DNA of 64,000 bases from contig SCUB01000023.1 in assembly GCA_004297465.1 (NCBI GenBank), positions 62,001-126,000 of the forward strand, in the 5' to 3' direction. The position numbers were made by a program, and so were the translations under genes. Source of the stretch: Xanthobacteraceae bacterium. GTDB taxonomy: Bacteria; Pseudomonadota; Alphaproteobacteria; Rhizobiales; Xanthobacteraceae. Positions 1-11,368 of this stretch are shown in pieces; within the stretch, counting starts at the first letter, position 1, and each line of letters starts with the position of its first letter. The notes beneath the pieces are model-generated. The model made no database searches. It was not told the DNA's origin and was given only the letters and a program-made list of their open reading frames with translations.

Positions 1-1
1 C

Positions 2-2038
<2,037 letters not shown>

Positions 2039-2066
2039 ACCCGCTCAAAGGGATCGCGTGTTTCCT

Positions 2067-2201
2067 CGTCATCACCGGGCCGGCGCGAAGCGCCGCGACC
2101 CGGTGATCCATCGACTTTAGACTAGCGACGAAAAGATGGATTGCCGGGTCAGGTTTACAGCCGGGCTCGCCAAAGGCGAGACCCGGTTGCCCGGCAATGA
2201 C
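2067..2201. repeat. Composite intergenic palindromic element
   Basis: Two nested hairpins fill most of the gap between gyrB and the MaoC gene. Arms ATCACCGGG (2071-2079) and CCCGGTGAT (2099-2107) enclose an inner GCGC-GAA-GCGC stem. Arms ATTGCCGGG (2140-2148) and CCCGGCAAT (2190-2198) enclose a GGGCTCGCC/GGCGAGACCC-like inner stem. The outer ends (GTCAT and ATGAC) are also mutually inverted. The same architecture recurs at 24508-24598. This is the style of short palindromic elements dispersed in rhizobial genomes. It sits between convergent genes and could also act as a bidirectional transcription barrier. Confidence 0.75.
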
Positions 2202-2224
2202 ACTGGAGATGTTGGCGCCGCGGC

Positions 2225-2698
2225 TTACGCCATCAGCCACATGCCGAGCCACTCGGCGATCATCGCCGGCTTCTGGCTGTTCTCGATCTCGATCGTGATC
2301 TCGAACGTCGTCACATACTCGTTGTTGCCGCGGTCGGTGAGATCGCGCAGCACGAAATGGCCGCGCACGCGCGAGCCGCATTTCACCGGCGCCAGGAACC
2401 GCACCTTGTTGAAGCCGTAGTTGATGCCGATCTTGCGGTTGGCGATTGGCGGGATCGCCTCGTGGAACATCACCGCCGACAGGGACAGCGTCAGAAGTCC
2501 ATGCGCGATGGTGCCGCCGAACGGCGTCTGCGCCGCGCGCACCGGATCGACATGGATGTACTGGTGGTCGCCGGTGACGTCGGCGAAGGCGTTGATCTTG
2601 GCCTGATCGATGACATGCCATTGCGAGATGCCGATCTCCTGGCCGACCCGCGCCTTGAAGTCGTCGATGGTCATGGCCCCGTTGCCTGCGCCGCTCAT
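2225..2698 (-). CDS. MaoC family (R)-specific enoyl-CoA hydratase-like protein
   Basis: Single hot-dog-fold protein of 157 residues, the usual length for stand-alone MaoC/PhaJ-type hydratases, which add water to trans-2-enoyl-CoA. The segment DVTGDHQYIHVDPVRA carries the Asp-x4-His catalytic pair of the hydratase-2 motif, followed by the FGGTIAHGLLTLSL helix typical of the family. No signal peptide or second domain is seen. The start at 2698 is supported by GGGAGG about 8 bases upstream; an internal ATG nine codons in is less well placed. It lies 54 bp downstream of the PfkB kinase on the same strand. The acyl substrate cannot be read from sequence. Confidence 0.88.
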   Translation of the reverse strand: MSGAGNGAMTIDDFKARVGQEIGISQWHVIDQAKINAFADVTGDHQYIHVDPVRAAQTPFGGTIAHGLLTLSLSAVMFHEAIPPIANRKIGINYGFNKVRFLAPVKCGSRVRGHFVLRDLTDRGNNEYVTTFEITIEIENSQKPAMIAEWLGMWLMA

Positions 2699-2752
2699 GC
2701 TGCTCGCCTCCCTTTTATGTGTCCTTGTGCCCGGGCTCGCGCTCCGGGCGCG

Positions 2753-3754
2753 TCAGCCCAGCAATCCGTTTTCCTGCGCCAGCGCGTGCAGCGAGGCCTC
2801 CGGCCGCGCGCCCAGATGCTGAATCACCTCCGCCGCCGCCAGCGCGCCCAGCCGCCCGCACCGCGCGTGCTCGCGGCCGCGCGACAGCCCGACCAGAAAG
2901 CCGGCCGCGAACAGGTCGCCGGCGCCGGTGGCGTCGACGACGCGCTCGACCGCCGCGGCCGGCACGACTTCGGTGCCGGTCCGGGTCACGACGACGCAGC
3001 CCTTCTCGCTGCGCGTCACCACCGCGAGGGTCGCGTCGGCGCGCAACTGCGCCACCGCGGTGTCGAAGTCGGCGGTCTGGTAGAGCGCGCGCAGTTCGTG
3101 CTCGTTGGCGAACACGACATCGACGGTGCGGTCGCGGATGAGGCCGAGAAACTCGGCGCGGTAGCGATCGACGCAGAACGCGTCGGAGAGCGTCAGCGCC
3201 ACGATGCGGTTCTTGGCGTGGGCGATGCGCGCCGCCTTGAGGAACGCCTCCTTGGCGTTCTTCGGATCCCACAGATAGCCTTCGAGATAGATGATGGCGG
3301 CGGCCTCGATCTGGCCCGGGTCGATGTCGGCGGGATGCAGGTCCTGGGCGGCGCCGAGATAGGTGTTCATGGTGCGCTCGCCGTCCGGCGTGACCACAAT
3401 GTAGCAGCGCGCGGTCGACGGCCCCTCGAACGCCGGCGGCGTGGCGAAGGCAACGCCGACGGCGCGGATGTCGTGGCTGAAGGCGCGACCGAGCGAATCG
3501 TCCTTGACCTTGCCGACGAACGCCGCGCGCCCCCCGAAGCTCGCCACGCCGACAATGGTGTTGGCGGCCGACCCGCCGGAGACTTCCACCGCCGGGCCCA
3601 TGGCGTCGTAGATCGCCGTGGCGCGGGCCTCGTCGATCAGCGCCATGGAGCCCTTGGCCATGCCATGGCGGATCAGGAAATCGTCCTCGGCGCGGGCGAT
3701 GATGTCGACGATGGCGTTGCCGATTCCGAGCACATCGATGGCGGCATGGGTCAT
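2753..3754 (-). CDS. PfkB family carbohydrate kinase, probable adenosine kinase
   Basis: Ribokinase-fold kinase of 333 residues. The N-terminal GIGNAIVDIIA and SGGSAANTIVGVASFGG segments match PfkB signature 1. Near the C-terminus VDATGAGDLFAAGFL is signature 2, with the catalytic Asp in GAGD and the anion hole. Family members of this type in alphaproteobacteria are annotated as adenosine kinase, and the GYLWDP and NEHELRAL segments agree with that subgroup. Substrate is still inferred: a nucleoside or a sugar is possible. No clear Shine-Dalgarno precedes the ATG. It is transcribed toward the MaoC gene and divergently from murJ. Confidence 0.88.
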   Translation of the reverse strand: MTHAAIDVLGIGNAIVDIIARAEDDFLIRHGMAKGSMALIDEARATAIYDAMGPAVEVSGGSAANTIVGVASFGGRAAFVGKVKDDSLGRAFSHDIRAVGVAFATPPAFEGPSTARCYIVVTPDGERTMNTYLGAAQDLHPADIDPGQIEAAAIIYLEGYLWDPKNAKEAFLKAARIAHAKNRIVALTLSDAFCVDRYRAEFLGLIRDRTVDVVFANEHELRALYQTADFDTAVAQLRADATLAVVTRSEKGCVVVTRTGTEVVPAAAVERVVDATGAGDLFAAGFLVGLSRGREHARCGRLGALAAAEVIQHLGARPEASLHALAQENGLLG

Positions 3755-3903
3755 GGGCGTAAACTATCCGGAAATGGCAGGCGGGCCTGGGAAAACGTCT
3801 GGCGGCGGACTATCACGCCCGCCCGCCCGCCAGCAAGGCCGGGACGGGCCGCCATCCCGCCCGGATTGGCGTTTGCCGTCGCGATACGCCATAGATCGGC
3901 GCC

Positions 3904-5451
3904 ATGATGCGCTCGATCGCCACCGTCAGCACCGGCACCCTGGCCTCGCGGCTCACGGGTTTCCTGCGCGACGCGCTGATCGCGGCGCTGCTTGGCGCCG
4001 GCCTTGCCGCCGATGCCTTCCTGCTGGCGTTCCAGTTCGTCACCGTGGCGCGCCGCCTGACCACCGAGGGTGCGCTCAACGCCGCCCTGGTGCCGCAATG
4101 GCTGCGCGTGCGGCGCGACGACGGCGAGGCGGCGGCGCGCGCCTTCGCCGGACGGGTGCTGGGCACCGTCGGCGTGATCGTGCTCGCCGCCACCCTGGCG
4201 CTGGGACTGGCGCTGCCGTTCCTCATCGGTTCCCTGGCCCCCGGCCGCGAAGGCGAAGCGCAGGCGCTCGCGGTGCAGACCGGGCGCCTGATGCTGCCCT
4301 ATCTGGCGTTCGCCGGACCCGCCGCGGTGCTGCTCGGCCTCTTCAATGCCCAGGGGCGGCATGCGATGGCGGCGTTCTCGCCGCTCGCCTTCAACCTCCT
4401 GCTGATCGCCGTCACCGGCGCGCTGCTCGCCGCGGGCCTCGCCGATCCGCGCCACGCCGCGCTCATTCTAGCGGCCGCCATCGGCATCGCCGGCTGTCTG
4501 CAGCTGGCGGCGATCGCGCTCGCCGGACGCGGGAAAGCGCCGGCCGCGCCGCTCGCGGTCACGCTCGACCGCGACATGCGCGATTTTCTCAGCCAGGCCT
4601 GGCCCGGCATGGCGGCCTCGGCCGGGCCGCAGCTCCTGATGGCGTTGGGCGCGGTGCTGGCCGCGGCCTCGCCCTCGGTCGTGGCGTGGCTCTATTTCGC
4701 CGGCCGCCTGGTCGAGCTGCCGCTCGGCCTTGCCGGCATGAACATCGGGGCGGTGCTGGTGCCGGCCACGGCGCGCGCCGCCCACGCCGACGACGCCGCA
4801 AACCTTGCCCGCGTCACCTCGCGCGCGCTCGAACTGGCGCTGGCGCTGGCGCTGCCGGCGGCGTTCGCGCTCGCCGTGCTCGCCGCGCCGATCGTGCGCG
4901 CGCTGTTCGAGCATGGCGCGTTCACCGCGCCGGATAGCGCCGGCACCGCGCGCGCGCTCGCCGTGCTGGCGCTCTCGCTGCCGGCCCATGTGCTGATCAA
5001 GACGCTCTCGGCAGTGTGCTTTGCGCAGGGCGACACCCGCACGCCGCTGCATCTGATGCTCATCGGCCTTGCCGCCGCGCTCGCGCTCGGCCTCGCCTTG
5101 CCGGCCTGGCTTGGCGCCACCGCCGGCATCGGCGCGGCGCTGACGCTGGCCGCCTGGTGCAATGCGGCGCTGCTGGGGTTTGCCGTGCGCCGCCGCTTCG
5201 GGTTTTCCCCCGACGCCGGCGCCCGACGGCGGCTGCCCGCGATCCTGTTCGCCAGCCTGATCATGAGCGCGCTGGTCGGCGCCGCCCATTACCTGCTCGC
5301 CGACCTGGCGGCGGAGCGCATGGCGGCAACAAGCCTGCTCGGCGGTCTTGTCGTGCTCGGCCTTGTGGTCTATGGCGCGCTGCTGCGGCTGTTCGGCGCC
5401 CTCGATGCCGCCGCCCTGCGCCGCGCCTGGCGCGACGGCGCCGCGCCCTGA
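3904..5451 (+). CDS. murJ: Lipid II flippase MurJ
   Basis: Polytopic inner-membrane protein of the MOP exporter superfamily that moves lipid II to the periplasmic face for peptidoglycan synthesis. The N-terminus TLASRLTGFLRDALIAALLGAG followed by ADAFLLAFQF is the MurJ/MviN signature including the conserved Arg residues, and RRLTTEGALNAALVPQW follows in the expected place. The 515-residue length and about 14 hydrophobic segments fit the family. ATG codons occur at 3904 and 3907; the first is used. It begins the plus-strand run that continues into trpS, 96 bp further on. Confidence 0.96.
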   Translation: MMRSIATVSTGTLASRLTGFLRDALIAALLGAGLAADAFLLAFQFVTVARRLTTEGALNAALVPQWLRVRRDDGEAAARAFAGRVLGTVGVIVLAATLALGLALPFLIGSLAPGREGEAQALAVQTGRLMLPYLAFAGPAAVLLGLFNAQGRHAMAAFSPLAFNLLLIAVTGALLAAGLADPRHAALILAAAIGIAGCLQLAAIALAGRGKAPAAPLAVTLDRDMRDFLSQAWPGMAASAGPQLLMALGAVLAAASPSVVAWLYFAGRLVELPLGLAGMNIGAVLVPATARAAHADDAANLARVTSRALELALALALPAAFALAVLAAPIVRALFEHGAFTAPDSAGTARALAVLALSLPAHVLIKTLSAVCFAQGDTRTPLHLMLIGLAAALALGLALPAWLGATAGIGAALTLAAWCNAALLGFAVRRRFGFSPDAGARRRLPAILFASLIMSALVGAAHYLLADLAAERMAATSLLGGLVVLGLVVYGALLRLFGALDAAALRRAWRDGAAP

Positions 5452-5547
5452 CGAGTTGCTTTGCCGTCACGGCTGATGCATGAGATGCCGCGCAAATCAG
5501 GCGGGCGGCCGTCCAACGCCGCCCGCGATCAATTTGGGAGCGCCAGC

Positions 5548-6582
5548 ATGGCGATGACACAGCGGGTTTTTTCCGGCGTCCAGCCGACCGGCAATCTGCA
5601 CCTCGGCAACTATCTCGGCGCCATCGTCAAATTCGTGGAGTTGCAGAACATCCACGACTGCATCTACTGCGTCGTCGATCTGCACGCCATCACGGTGTGG
5701 CAGGATCCGGCGGAGCTGACGCGCAACATACGCGAGGTCACCGCCGCGTTTCTGGCCTGCGGCATCGACCCCAGGAAGCACATCGTGTTCAACCAGAGCC
5801 AGGTCGCCGAGCACGCCGAGCTGGCCTGGGTGTTCAACTGCGTGGCGCGGCTCGGCTGGCTCAACCGCATGACCCAGTTCAAGGAGAAGGCCGGCAAGGA
5901 CCGCGAGAACGCGTCCGTCGGACTCTACGCCTATCCCAGCCTGATGGCCGCCGACATCCTGGTCTACCGCGCCACCCATGTGCCGGTCGGCGAGGACCAG
6001 AAGCAGCACCTGGAGCTGACGCGCGACATCGCGCAGAAGTTCAACAACGATTTCGGCGATTCGATCCGCGCGCACGGCTTCGGCGAGGCCTTCTTTCCGC
6101 TGCCCGAGCCGCTCATCACCGGCCCGGCGACGCGGGTGATGTCGCTGCGCGATGGCTCGAAGAAGATGTCGAAGTCGGACGCCTCCGACTATTCGCGCAT
6201 CAACCTCACCGACGACGCCGACACCATCGCGCAGAAGTTCCGCAAGGCCAAGACCGACCCCGAGCCGCTGCCGGGCGAGGAAAAAGGGCTGGAAACGCGA
6301 CCCGAGGCCGACAACCTGGTCGGCATCTACGCCGCGCTCGAAGGCACCACCAAGGCCACGGTGCTCGGCCAGTTCGGCGGCAGCCAGTTCTCGGTGTTCA
6401 AGGCGGCGCTGGTCGATCTCTCGGTCGCCAAGCTGGGGCCGATCGGCGCGGAGATGAAGCGGCTCACCGCCGATCCGGCTTACGTCGATGCGGTGCTCGC
6501 CGACGGCTCGGCGCGCGCGCGCGTTCTGGCCGGGCAAACCATGGACGCGGTCAAGGACATCGTCGGACTGGTTCGCAGCTGA
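5548..6582 (+). CDS. trpS: Tryptophanyl-tRNA synthetase
   Basis: Class Ic aminoacyl-tRNA synthetase charging tRNA-Trp in the cytoplasm. The HIGH-equivalent is [11 protein letters not shown] near residue 17 and the KMSKS loop is [16 protein letters not shown] near residue 210. The 344-residue length is normal. The start at 5548 (Met-Ala-Met-Thr-Gln-Arg) is preceded by TGGGAG seven bases upstream; a longer in-frame extension to 5461 contains no conserved sequence and was rejected. It lies immediately downstream of murJ, a pairing common in Hyphomicrobiales. Confidence 0.97.
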   Translation: MAMTQRVFSGVQPTGNLHLGNYLGAIVKFVELQNIHDCIYCVVDLHAITVWQDPAELTRNIREVTAAFLACGIDPRKHIVFNQSQVAEHAELAWVFNCVARLGWLNRMTQFKEKAGKDRENASVGLYAYPSLMAADILVYRATHVPVGEDQKQHLELTRDIAQKFNNDFGDSIRAHGFGEAFFPLPEPLITGPATRVMSLRDGSKKMSKSDASDYSRINLTDDADTIAQKFRKAKTDPEPLPGEEKGLETRPEADNLVGIYAALEGTTKATVLGQFGGSQFSVFKAALVDLSVAKLGPIGAEMKRLTADPAYVDAVLADGSARARVLAGQTMDAVKDIVGLVRS

Positions 6583-6696
6583 GCCCTGCCGCCCTTCGCC
6601 GATCTTGCGCGCCGCTTGTGGGCGCACAGTCAGCCATGGCAGCATGCGCGAAATGGCAGCATGGCGAACCGCTGCCCTGTCCCGGGTGCGATTCCC

Positions 6697-7191
6697 ATGA
6701 ACGCCAAGCGCAGCAGCTATGAGCATGGCCACCGGCCGAAATGCCTGGTGATCGTCGACGACACGCCCGAATGCGACCGCGCGGTCTATTACGCCAGCCG
6801 CTGGGCGGCGCGCAGCCATGGCACCGTGGTAATGCTGCGCGTCATGGAGATGACCGACAGCAACCAGCAGTGGCTCGGCGTCGCCGACCTCATGCGCGCC
6901 GAGGCCACCGAGACCGCGGAAACCGCGCTCGACACCGCCAGCACGCGCGCCTGGGCCATCGCCGCCATCACGCCCGAGCGGCTGATCCGCGAGGGCGTGC
7001 CGACCGAGCAGATCCTGCAGGTGATCCTCGACGACGCCGACATCGCCTTCCTGGTGCTGGCCGCCGGCACCAGCATCGAGGGGCCGGGACCGATCCTCAC
7101 CGGGCTGGCCAAGACCATCGGCAGCTTCCCGGTCCCGATCACCGTGGTGCCCGGCCATCTCGGCGACGCCGACCTCGACGCCCTGAGCTGA
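6697..7191 (+). CDS. Universal stress protein (UspA family)
   Basis: Single Usp domain, 164 residues. KCLVIVDDTPECDRAVYYASRWAA forms the first beta strand and helix with the conserved Asp, and the C-terminal end SFPVPITVVPGHL is the last strand. The nucleotide-binding loop is only weakly like the ATP-binding GxxGxxxxG(S/T) form, so ATP binding is uncertain. Start choice is open: 6697 keeps about 15 residues before the domain, and an in-frame ATG at 6661 would add 12 more; neither has a strong ribosome binding site. It sits between trpS and the nfu gene on the same strand. Function in stress survival is inferred from family membership only. Confidence 0.85.
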   Translation: MNAKRSSYEHGHRPKCLVIVDDTPECDRAVYYASRWAARSHGTVVMLRVMEMTDSNQQWLGVADLMRAEATETAETALDTASTRAWAIAAITPERLIREGVPTEQILQVILDDADIAFLVLAAGTSIEGPGPILTGLAKTIGSFPVPITVVPGHLGDADLDALS

Positions 7192-7368
7192 GCCGACCCG
7201 TTTTTGCGGCACAAGGCGGCTTGAACCCGCCCCCCACCACGCTCATCTTAAAGAGCGGGCGGCCATGCCGCTCAAAAGGGTTTTACTCAGGTGCCATTAG
7301 AGGTATGAACGGCGCCAGCAAAGCCATGACCCTGCCGGCCTTGAACCGGCACAGGATCGGAGATTTCG

Positions 7369-7932
7369 ATGTTCATCCAGACTGAAACCACGCCCAATCC
7401 CGCCACACTGAAGTTCCTGCCCGGCCGTCCCGTGCTGTCGAGCGGCACCATGGATATCCGCGCCGCCGGCGATGCCGGCCGCTCGCCGCTGGCGGAGCGC
7501 CTGTTCGCGATCACCGGCGTGACCGGGGTGTTCTTCGGTTCCGATTTCATCACCGTGACCAAGGACGAGGCCGACTGGATCGTGCTCAAGCCGGTCATCC
7601 TCGGCGCCATCATGGAACACTTCATGTCGGGCGCGCCGCTGCTCGCCGGCGACGACCAGGCCGGCGACGACGACACCAGCGAGGAATTTTTCGACGCCAG
7701 CGATGCCGGCACCGTCGCCGCCATCAAGGAGCTGATCGAGACCCGCATCCGTCCCGCGGTCGCCAATGACGGCGGCGACATCACCTTCCGCGGCTTCCGC
7801 GAGGGCGTGGTCTATCTCGCCATGAAGGGATCGTGCTCGGGCTGTCCGTCGTCAACGGCGACCCTCAAGAAGGGCATCCAGAACCTGTTGCAGCACTTCA
7901 TCCCCGACGTGGTGGACGTGCGCCCGATCTAG
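7369..7932 (+). CDS. NifU/Nfu family Fe-S cluster scaffold protein
   Basis: 187 residues with two domains. The N-terminal Nfu_N domain starts MFIQTETTPNPATLKFLPG, and the C-terminal NifU-like domain contains CSGCPSS, whose CxxC pair ligates a bridging cluster between two monomers. The arrangement matches alphaproteobacterial Nfu proteins that deliver 4Fe-4S clusters to target enzymes; the radical-SAM protein MiaB encoded about 2 kb downstream would be one client, by inference. GGATCGGAG lies 6 bases before the ATG. The upstream gap from 7192 to 7368 shows no other gene. Confidence 0.94.
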   Translation: MFIQTETTPNPATLKFLPGRPVLSSGTMDIRAAGDAGRSPLAERLFAITGVTGVFFGSDFITVTKDEADWIVLKPVILGAIMEHFMSGAPLLAGDDQAGDDDTSEEFFDASDAGTVAAIKELIETRIRPAVANDGGDITFRGFREGVVYLAMKGSCSGCPSSTATLKKGIQNLLQHFIPDVVDVRPI

Positions 7933-8001
7933 CACTCCGCTTTCGCGGGACGCCGGCAAAACCGCTGCCTGCCTGGCCGGATCATGGTCTAGTCTCGCCC
8001 G

Positions 8002-8736
8002 ATGCTGATTCTCGCCATCGATACCGCGCTCGAGGCCTGCTCGGCGGCCGTGCTCGACACCGCCGCCGCGGGAGACGGCTTCGCGGGCGACGGCGCGGCG
8101 GTCGAAATCGACTGTGAACGCACGCTCATCGCCAGCGAGACGCTGCCGATGAAGCGCGGCCACGCCGAGGCCCTGATGCCGCTGATCGCGCGGGTAATGG
8201 AGCGCGCGCAAACCAACTTCGCCGCGCTCGACCGCATCGCGGTCACGGTCGGGCCCGGCAGCTTCACCGGCTTGCGGGTGGGGATCGCGGCGGCGCGCGG
8301 CCTGGCGCTGGCGGCGGCGCGGCCCGCCGTCGGCATCACCACGCTGGCGGCGCTGGCGGCCCCGCTTGCCGCCGAAGGCGGGCCCGATCCGATCGTCGCG
8401 GCCATCGATGCCCGCCACGGCCAGGTCTATTTCCAGGTGCTGGGCGGCAACGGCACCACCCTGATCCGGCCCCGCATCGGCCCGATCGAGGAGGCCACCC
8501 GCGCCGCGCGGTTCGGCACCCCGCGCCTGATCGGCAACGCCGCCCCGCTCCTCGCCGCCGCCTGGCCGGCCCAGGCCCCGGCGCCGCTCGACATCGATCC
8601 GCGCCCGGCCCCCGACATCGCCTGGGTCGCCTGGCTCGGCGCCGCCACCCGCACCGACCAGGATTCCGCCCGCCCGCTCTATCTGCGCCCGCCCGACGCC
8701 CGGCCGGCCGCAGGCGCCGCCCTGCCGCGCCGATGA
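8002..8736 (+). CDS. tsaB: tRNA t6A biosynthesis protein TsaB
   Basis: Member of the TsaB/TsaD ASKHA family and a partner of TsaD and TsaE in forming N6-threonylcarbamoyladenosine at position 37 of ANN-decoding tRNAs. The N-terminus MLILAIDTALEACSAAVLD and the GPGSFTGLRVGIAAARGLALA segment are diagnostic, as is DARHGQVYFQ. The 244-residue length is normal. The stop overlaps the rimI start by four bases (ATGA), so the two are translationally coupled. The TsaE partner domain is also in this window (45593-47158), fused to a kinase. Confidence 0.95.
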   Translation: MLILAIDTALEACSAAVLDTAAAGDGFAGDGAAVEIDCERTLIASETLPMKRGHAEALMPLIARVMERAQTNFAALDRIAVTVGPGSFTGLRVGIAAARGLALAAARPAVGITTLAALAAPLAAEGGPDPIVAAIDARHGQVYFQVLGGNGTTLIRPRIGPIEEATRAARFGTPRLIGNAAPLLAAAWPAQAPAPLDIDPRPAPDIAWVAWLGAATRTDQDSARPLYLRPPDARPAAGAALPRR

Positions 8737-9239
8737 GCTGGCTCTCCCTGGTCTCCCCGTTCCGCCGCCGCGAACCGGCCGTCGAACCGGCCGGCCCCCG
8801 CGACGCCGCCGCCTTCGCCGTCCTCCATGCCGCCAGCTTTGCCCGCGGCTGGAGCGAGCAGGAGTTCGAGCAGCTTTTGATCGAGCGCAATGCCCTCGCC
8901 CACCGGGTCCGGCTAGGAAGAAGCATTGTCGGTTTCATCGTGTCGCGGTGCGCCGGGGACGAGGCCGAGATCCTGTCGGTCGCGGTGGCCGCCAGGCACC
9001 GGGGCCGCGGACTGGCGGGCCGGCTGTTGCGGACCCATCTTGGCGAGCTTGCCGGCATAGGGGTCCGGGCGGTTTTCCTCGAAGTTGAGGAAACCAACCG
9101 CGTGGCGCGCCAGCTTTATGCCCGCGGCGGCTTTCGCGACGTGGGGCGGCGCGCGAACTATTACCGGAGCGGGCACGGTCCGCAGGAATCCGGCCCGCAG
9201 GGTGCCGCCGCCGTGGTGATGCGACGCGACTTGACCTAA
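8733..9239 (+). CDS. rimI: Ribosomal-protein-alanine N-acetyltransferase (RimI-type GNAT)
   Basis: GNAT acetyltransferase of 168 residues, co-located with tsaB as in many proteobacteria. The acetyl-CoA binding motif A is [17 protein letters not shown] (R/Q-x-x-G-x-G/A form), and LEVEETNRVARQLYARGGFRDVGRRANYY is the characteristic RimI C-terminal half with the Asn and Tyr used in catalysis in S18 acetylases. The first ~20 residues are a variable extension. Its real substrate may be S18 or another protein N-terminus. The start overlaps the tsaB stop. Confidence 0.9.
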   Translation: MSWLSLVSPFRRREPAVEPAGPRDAAAFAVLHAASFARGWSEQEFEQLLIERNALAHRVRLGRSIVGFIVSRCAGDEAEILSVAVAARHRGRGLAGRLLRTHLGELAGIGVRAVFLEVEETNRVARQLYARGGFRDVGRRANYYRSGHGPQESGPQGAAAVVMRRDLT

Positions 9240-9420
9240 CGGCTTGATCTAGCGGCCCGGAACGACGATGTTCGGCGCCACCGGAAATGTCAGTGGACGG
9301 CCAGCCGCGAAAGTGGAACCGTGGCGGCCCTAAACCAAAGCGCAAACTGACCGGGCACCCCCGTAAAGGACCAGCCCGGCGGCACCAGGGATTTTCGCGA
9401 TCAAGGGAATGGACACGGCC

Positions 9421-9870
9421 ATGGTTTCGACCAAACCCGCTACCGCCAGCAAAGGCACCGACATCGAGATGCGTTGCGCCGCCACCGGCATGCGCATGAC
9501 CGAACAGCGGCGCATTATCGCCCGCGTGCTCGGGGAGGCATCCGACCATCCCGACGTCGAGGAACTGTATCGCCGCTGCGTCACCATCGACGACAAGATT
9601 TCGATCTCGACCGTCTACCGCACCGTCAAGCTGCTGGAAGACGCCGGCATCATCGAGCGGCACGATTTCCGCGAGGGCCGCGCCCGCTATGAGCAGATGC
9701 GCGAACTGCATCACGATCACCTCATCAACCTGCGCACCGGGCAGGTGATCGAGTTCTCGTCCGAGGAAATCGAGAAGCTGCAGGCGGAACTGGCGCGCAA
9801 GCTCGGCTATCGGGTGGTCGACCACCGGCTCGAACTGTATTGCGTGCCGCTCGACGACACCAAGAGCTGA
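9421..9870 (+). CDS. fur: Fur family transcriptional regulator (Fur/Mur)
   Basis: Metal-responsive winged-helix repressor. [31 protein letters not shown] begins the DNA-binding domain, [19 protein letters not shown] is the recognition helix region, and [16 protein letters not shown] supplies regulatory-site ligands. In rhizobia the protein in this rimI-fur-miaB neighbourhood often responds to manganese (Mur) rather than, or besides, iron; sequence alone does not decide this. The zinc-site CxxC pairs of gamma-proteobacterial Fur are absent from the C-terminus. ATG 9421 is 12 bases after AAGGGA; an ATG at 9409 directly abuts that sequence and is less likely. It is the second Fur-superfamily regulator here besides irr. 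Confidence 0.92.
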   Translation: MVSTKPATASKGTDIEMRCAATGMRMTEQRRIIARVLGEASDHPDVEELYRRCVTIDDKISISTVYRTVKLLEDAGIIERHDFREGRARYEQMRELHHDHLINLRTGQVIEFSSEEIEKLQAELARKLGYRVVDHRLELYCVPLDDTKS

Positions 9871-9989
9871 AGCTCCGGGCCGGCGTCAGGGCGCCGGTTG
9901 CGGCTGGATTTCCGCGCCTTTCCGATATATCTGACCTTGCAGGCTTGGCCCCCGAGGGGCCAGGCCATCCCCTTTTCGTCCCGGGTCCG

Positions 9990-11354
9990 ATGGATCAGCC
10001 GCGCAAGCTGCATATCAAGTCATACGGCTGTCAGATGAATGTCTACGATGCGCAACGCATGGTGGACACGCTGGCGCCCGAAGGCTTTACCGAGACCGCC
10101 AACGCCGAGGAGGCCGATCTCGTCATCCTCAACACCTGCCATGTGCGCGAGAAGGCCGCCGAGAAGGTGTTCTCGGAGCTTGGCCGCCTGCGTGTCAGCA
10201 AGACCGCCGCGGCCCGCGACGGCCGCCGGATGACGATCGCGGTGGCCGGCTGCGTGGCGCAGGCCGAGGGCAAGGAAATCGTGCGCCGCGCTCCCGTCGT
10301 CGATCTCGTCGTCGGCCCGCAGAGCTATCACCGCCTGCCGGAACTTCTGGAACGGGCGCGCCGCGACGGCCACGCCGTCGACACCGAATTTCCGGTCGAG
10401 GACAAGTTCGATCACCTCGCGCCGCCGCAGCCGGCCGCGATCCGCCGCCGCGGCGTCACCGCCTTCGTCACCATCCAGGAAGGCTGCGACAAGTTCTGCA
10501 GCTTCTGCGTCGTTCCCTACACGCGCGGCGCCGAACTCTCGCGCCCCGTGGCGCGCATCAGCGACGAGGTGCGCCGCCTCGCCGAGGCCGGCGTGCGCGA
10601 GGTCACGCTGATCGGGCAGAACGTCAACGCCTTCCATGGGCCGGGGCCGAACGGAAGCGCCTGGCCGCTCGGCCGCCTGCTGGCCCATCTTGCCGCCATC
10701 CCCGGCATCGCGCGGCTGCGCTACACCACCAGCCACCCGCGCGACGTCGACGACAGCCTGATCGAGGCGCATCGCGATCTGCCCGCGCTGATGCCCTATG
10801 TGCACCTGCCGGTGCAGTCCGGCTCCGACCGCATCCTGGCGGCGATGAACCGCAGGCATACCGCAGCCGACTACCTCCGGCTCGTCGAACGCATGCGCAG
10901 GGCGCGGCCCGATCTCATTTTCAGCTCGGATTTCATCGTCGGCTTTCCCGGCGAAAGCGACGAAGATTTCGCCGCCACCCTCGCGCTGGTCCGGCAAATC
11001 GGTTACGCTGGAGCCTACTCGTTCAAGTATTCGCCGCGGCCGGGAACGCCTGCCGCGGAGATGCGGGACATGGTGCCACGGGCGGTCATGGACGAACGCT
11101 TGGCGCAACTTCAGGATCTGATCGACGGCCAGCAGGCCGCCTTCAACGCGGCCAGCATCGGCGCGGCGCTCGACGTGCTGTTCGAGAAGGCCGGCCGCAA
11201 CGACGGCCAGATCGTCGGCCGCTCGCCGTTCCTGCAGCCGGTGCATGTCGACGGCTCCGCCGATCTGATCGGCGAAGTCCGCGCCGTGCGCATCACATCG
11301 CTGAAAACCTACAGCCTGTTTGGCGAGCTGGCCGGCGGCCGGCGCGCAACCTAA
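9990..11354 (+). CDS. miaB: tRNA-2-methylthio-N6-dimethylallyladenosine synthase MiaB
   Basis: Radical-SAM methylthiotransferase acting on A37 of UNN-decoding tRNAs. The N-terminal UPF0004 domain supplies three Cys (SYGCQMN, NTCHVRE, AGCVAQ) for the auxiliary cluster. The radical-SAM triad is [22 protein letters not shown] domain follows, ending [13 protein letters not shown]. The 454-residue length is typical. The start at 9990 ([17 protein letters not shown]) is chosen because conserved sequence begins four residues later; the frame is open further upstream but unconserved. Fe-S supply from the nearby nfu gene is plausible. Confidence 0.97.
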   Translation: MDQPRKLHIKSYGCQMNVYDAQRMVDTLAPEGFTETANAEEADLVILNTCHVREKAAEKVFSELGRLRVSKTAAARDGRRMTIAVAGCVAQAEGKEIVRRAPVVDLVVGPQSYHRLPELLERARRDGHAVDTEFPVEDKFDHLAPPQPAAIRRRGVTAFVTIQEGCDKFCSFCVVPYTRGAELSRPVARISDEVRRLAEAGVREVTLIGQNVNAFHGPGPNGSAWPLGRLLAHLAAIPGIARLRYTTSHPRDVDDSLIEAHRDLPALMPYVHLPVQSGSDRILAAMNRRHTAADYLRLVERMRRARPDLIFSSDFIVGFPGESDEDFAATLALVRQIGYAGAYSFKYSPRPGTPAAEMRDMVPRAVMDERLAQLQDLIDGQQAAFNAASIGAALDVLFEKAGRNDGQIVGRSPFLQPVHVDGSADLIGEVRAVRITSLKTYSLFGELAGGRRAT

Positions 11355-11368
11355 GGAGCGTGAATTCC

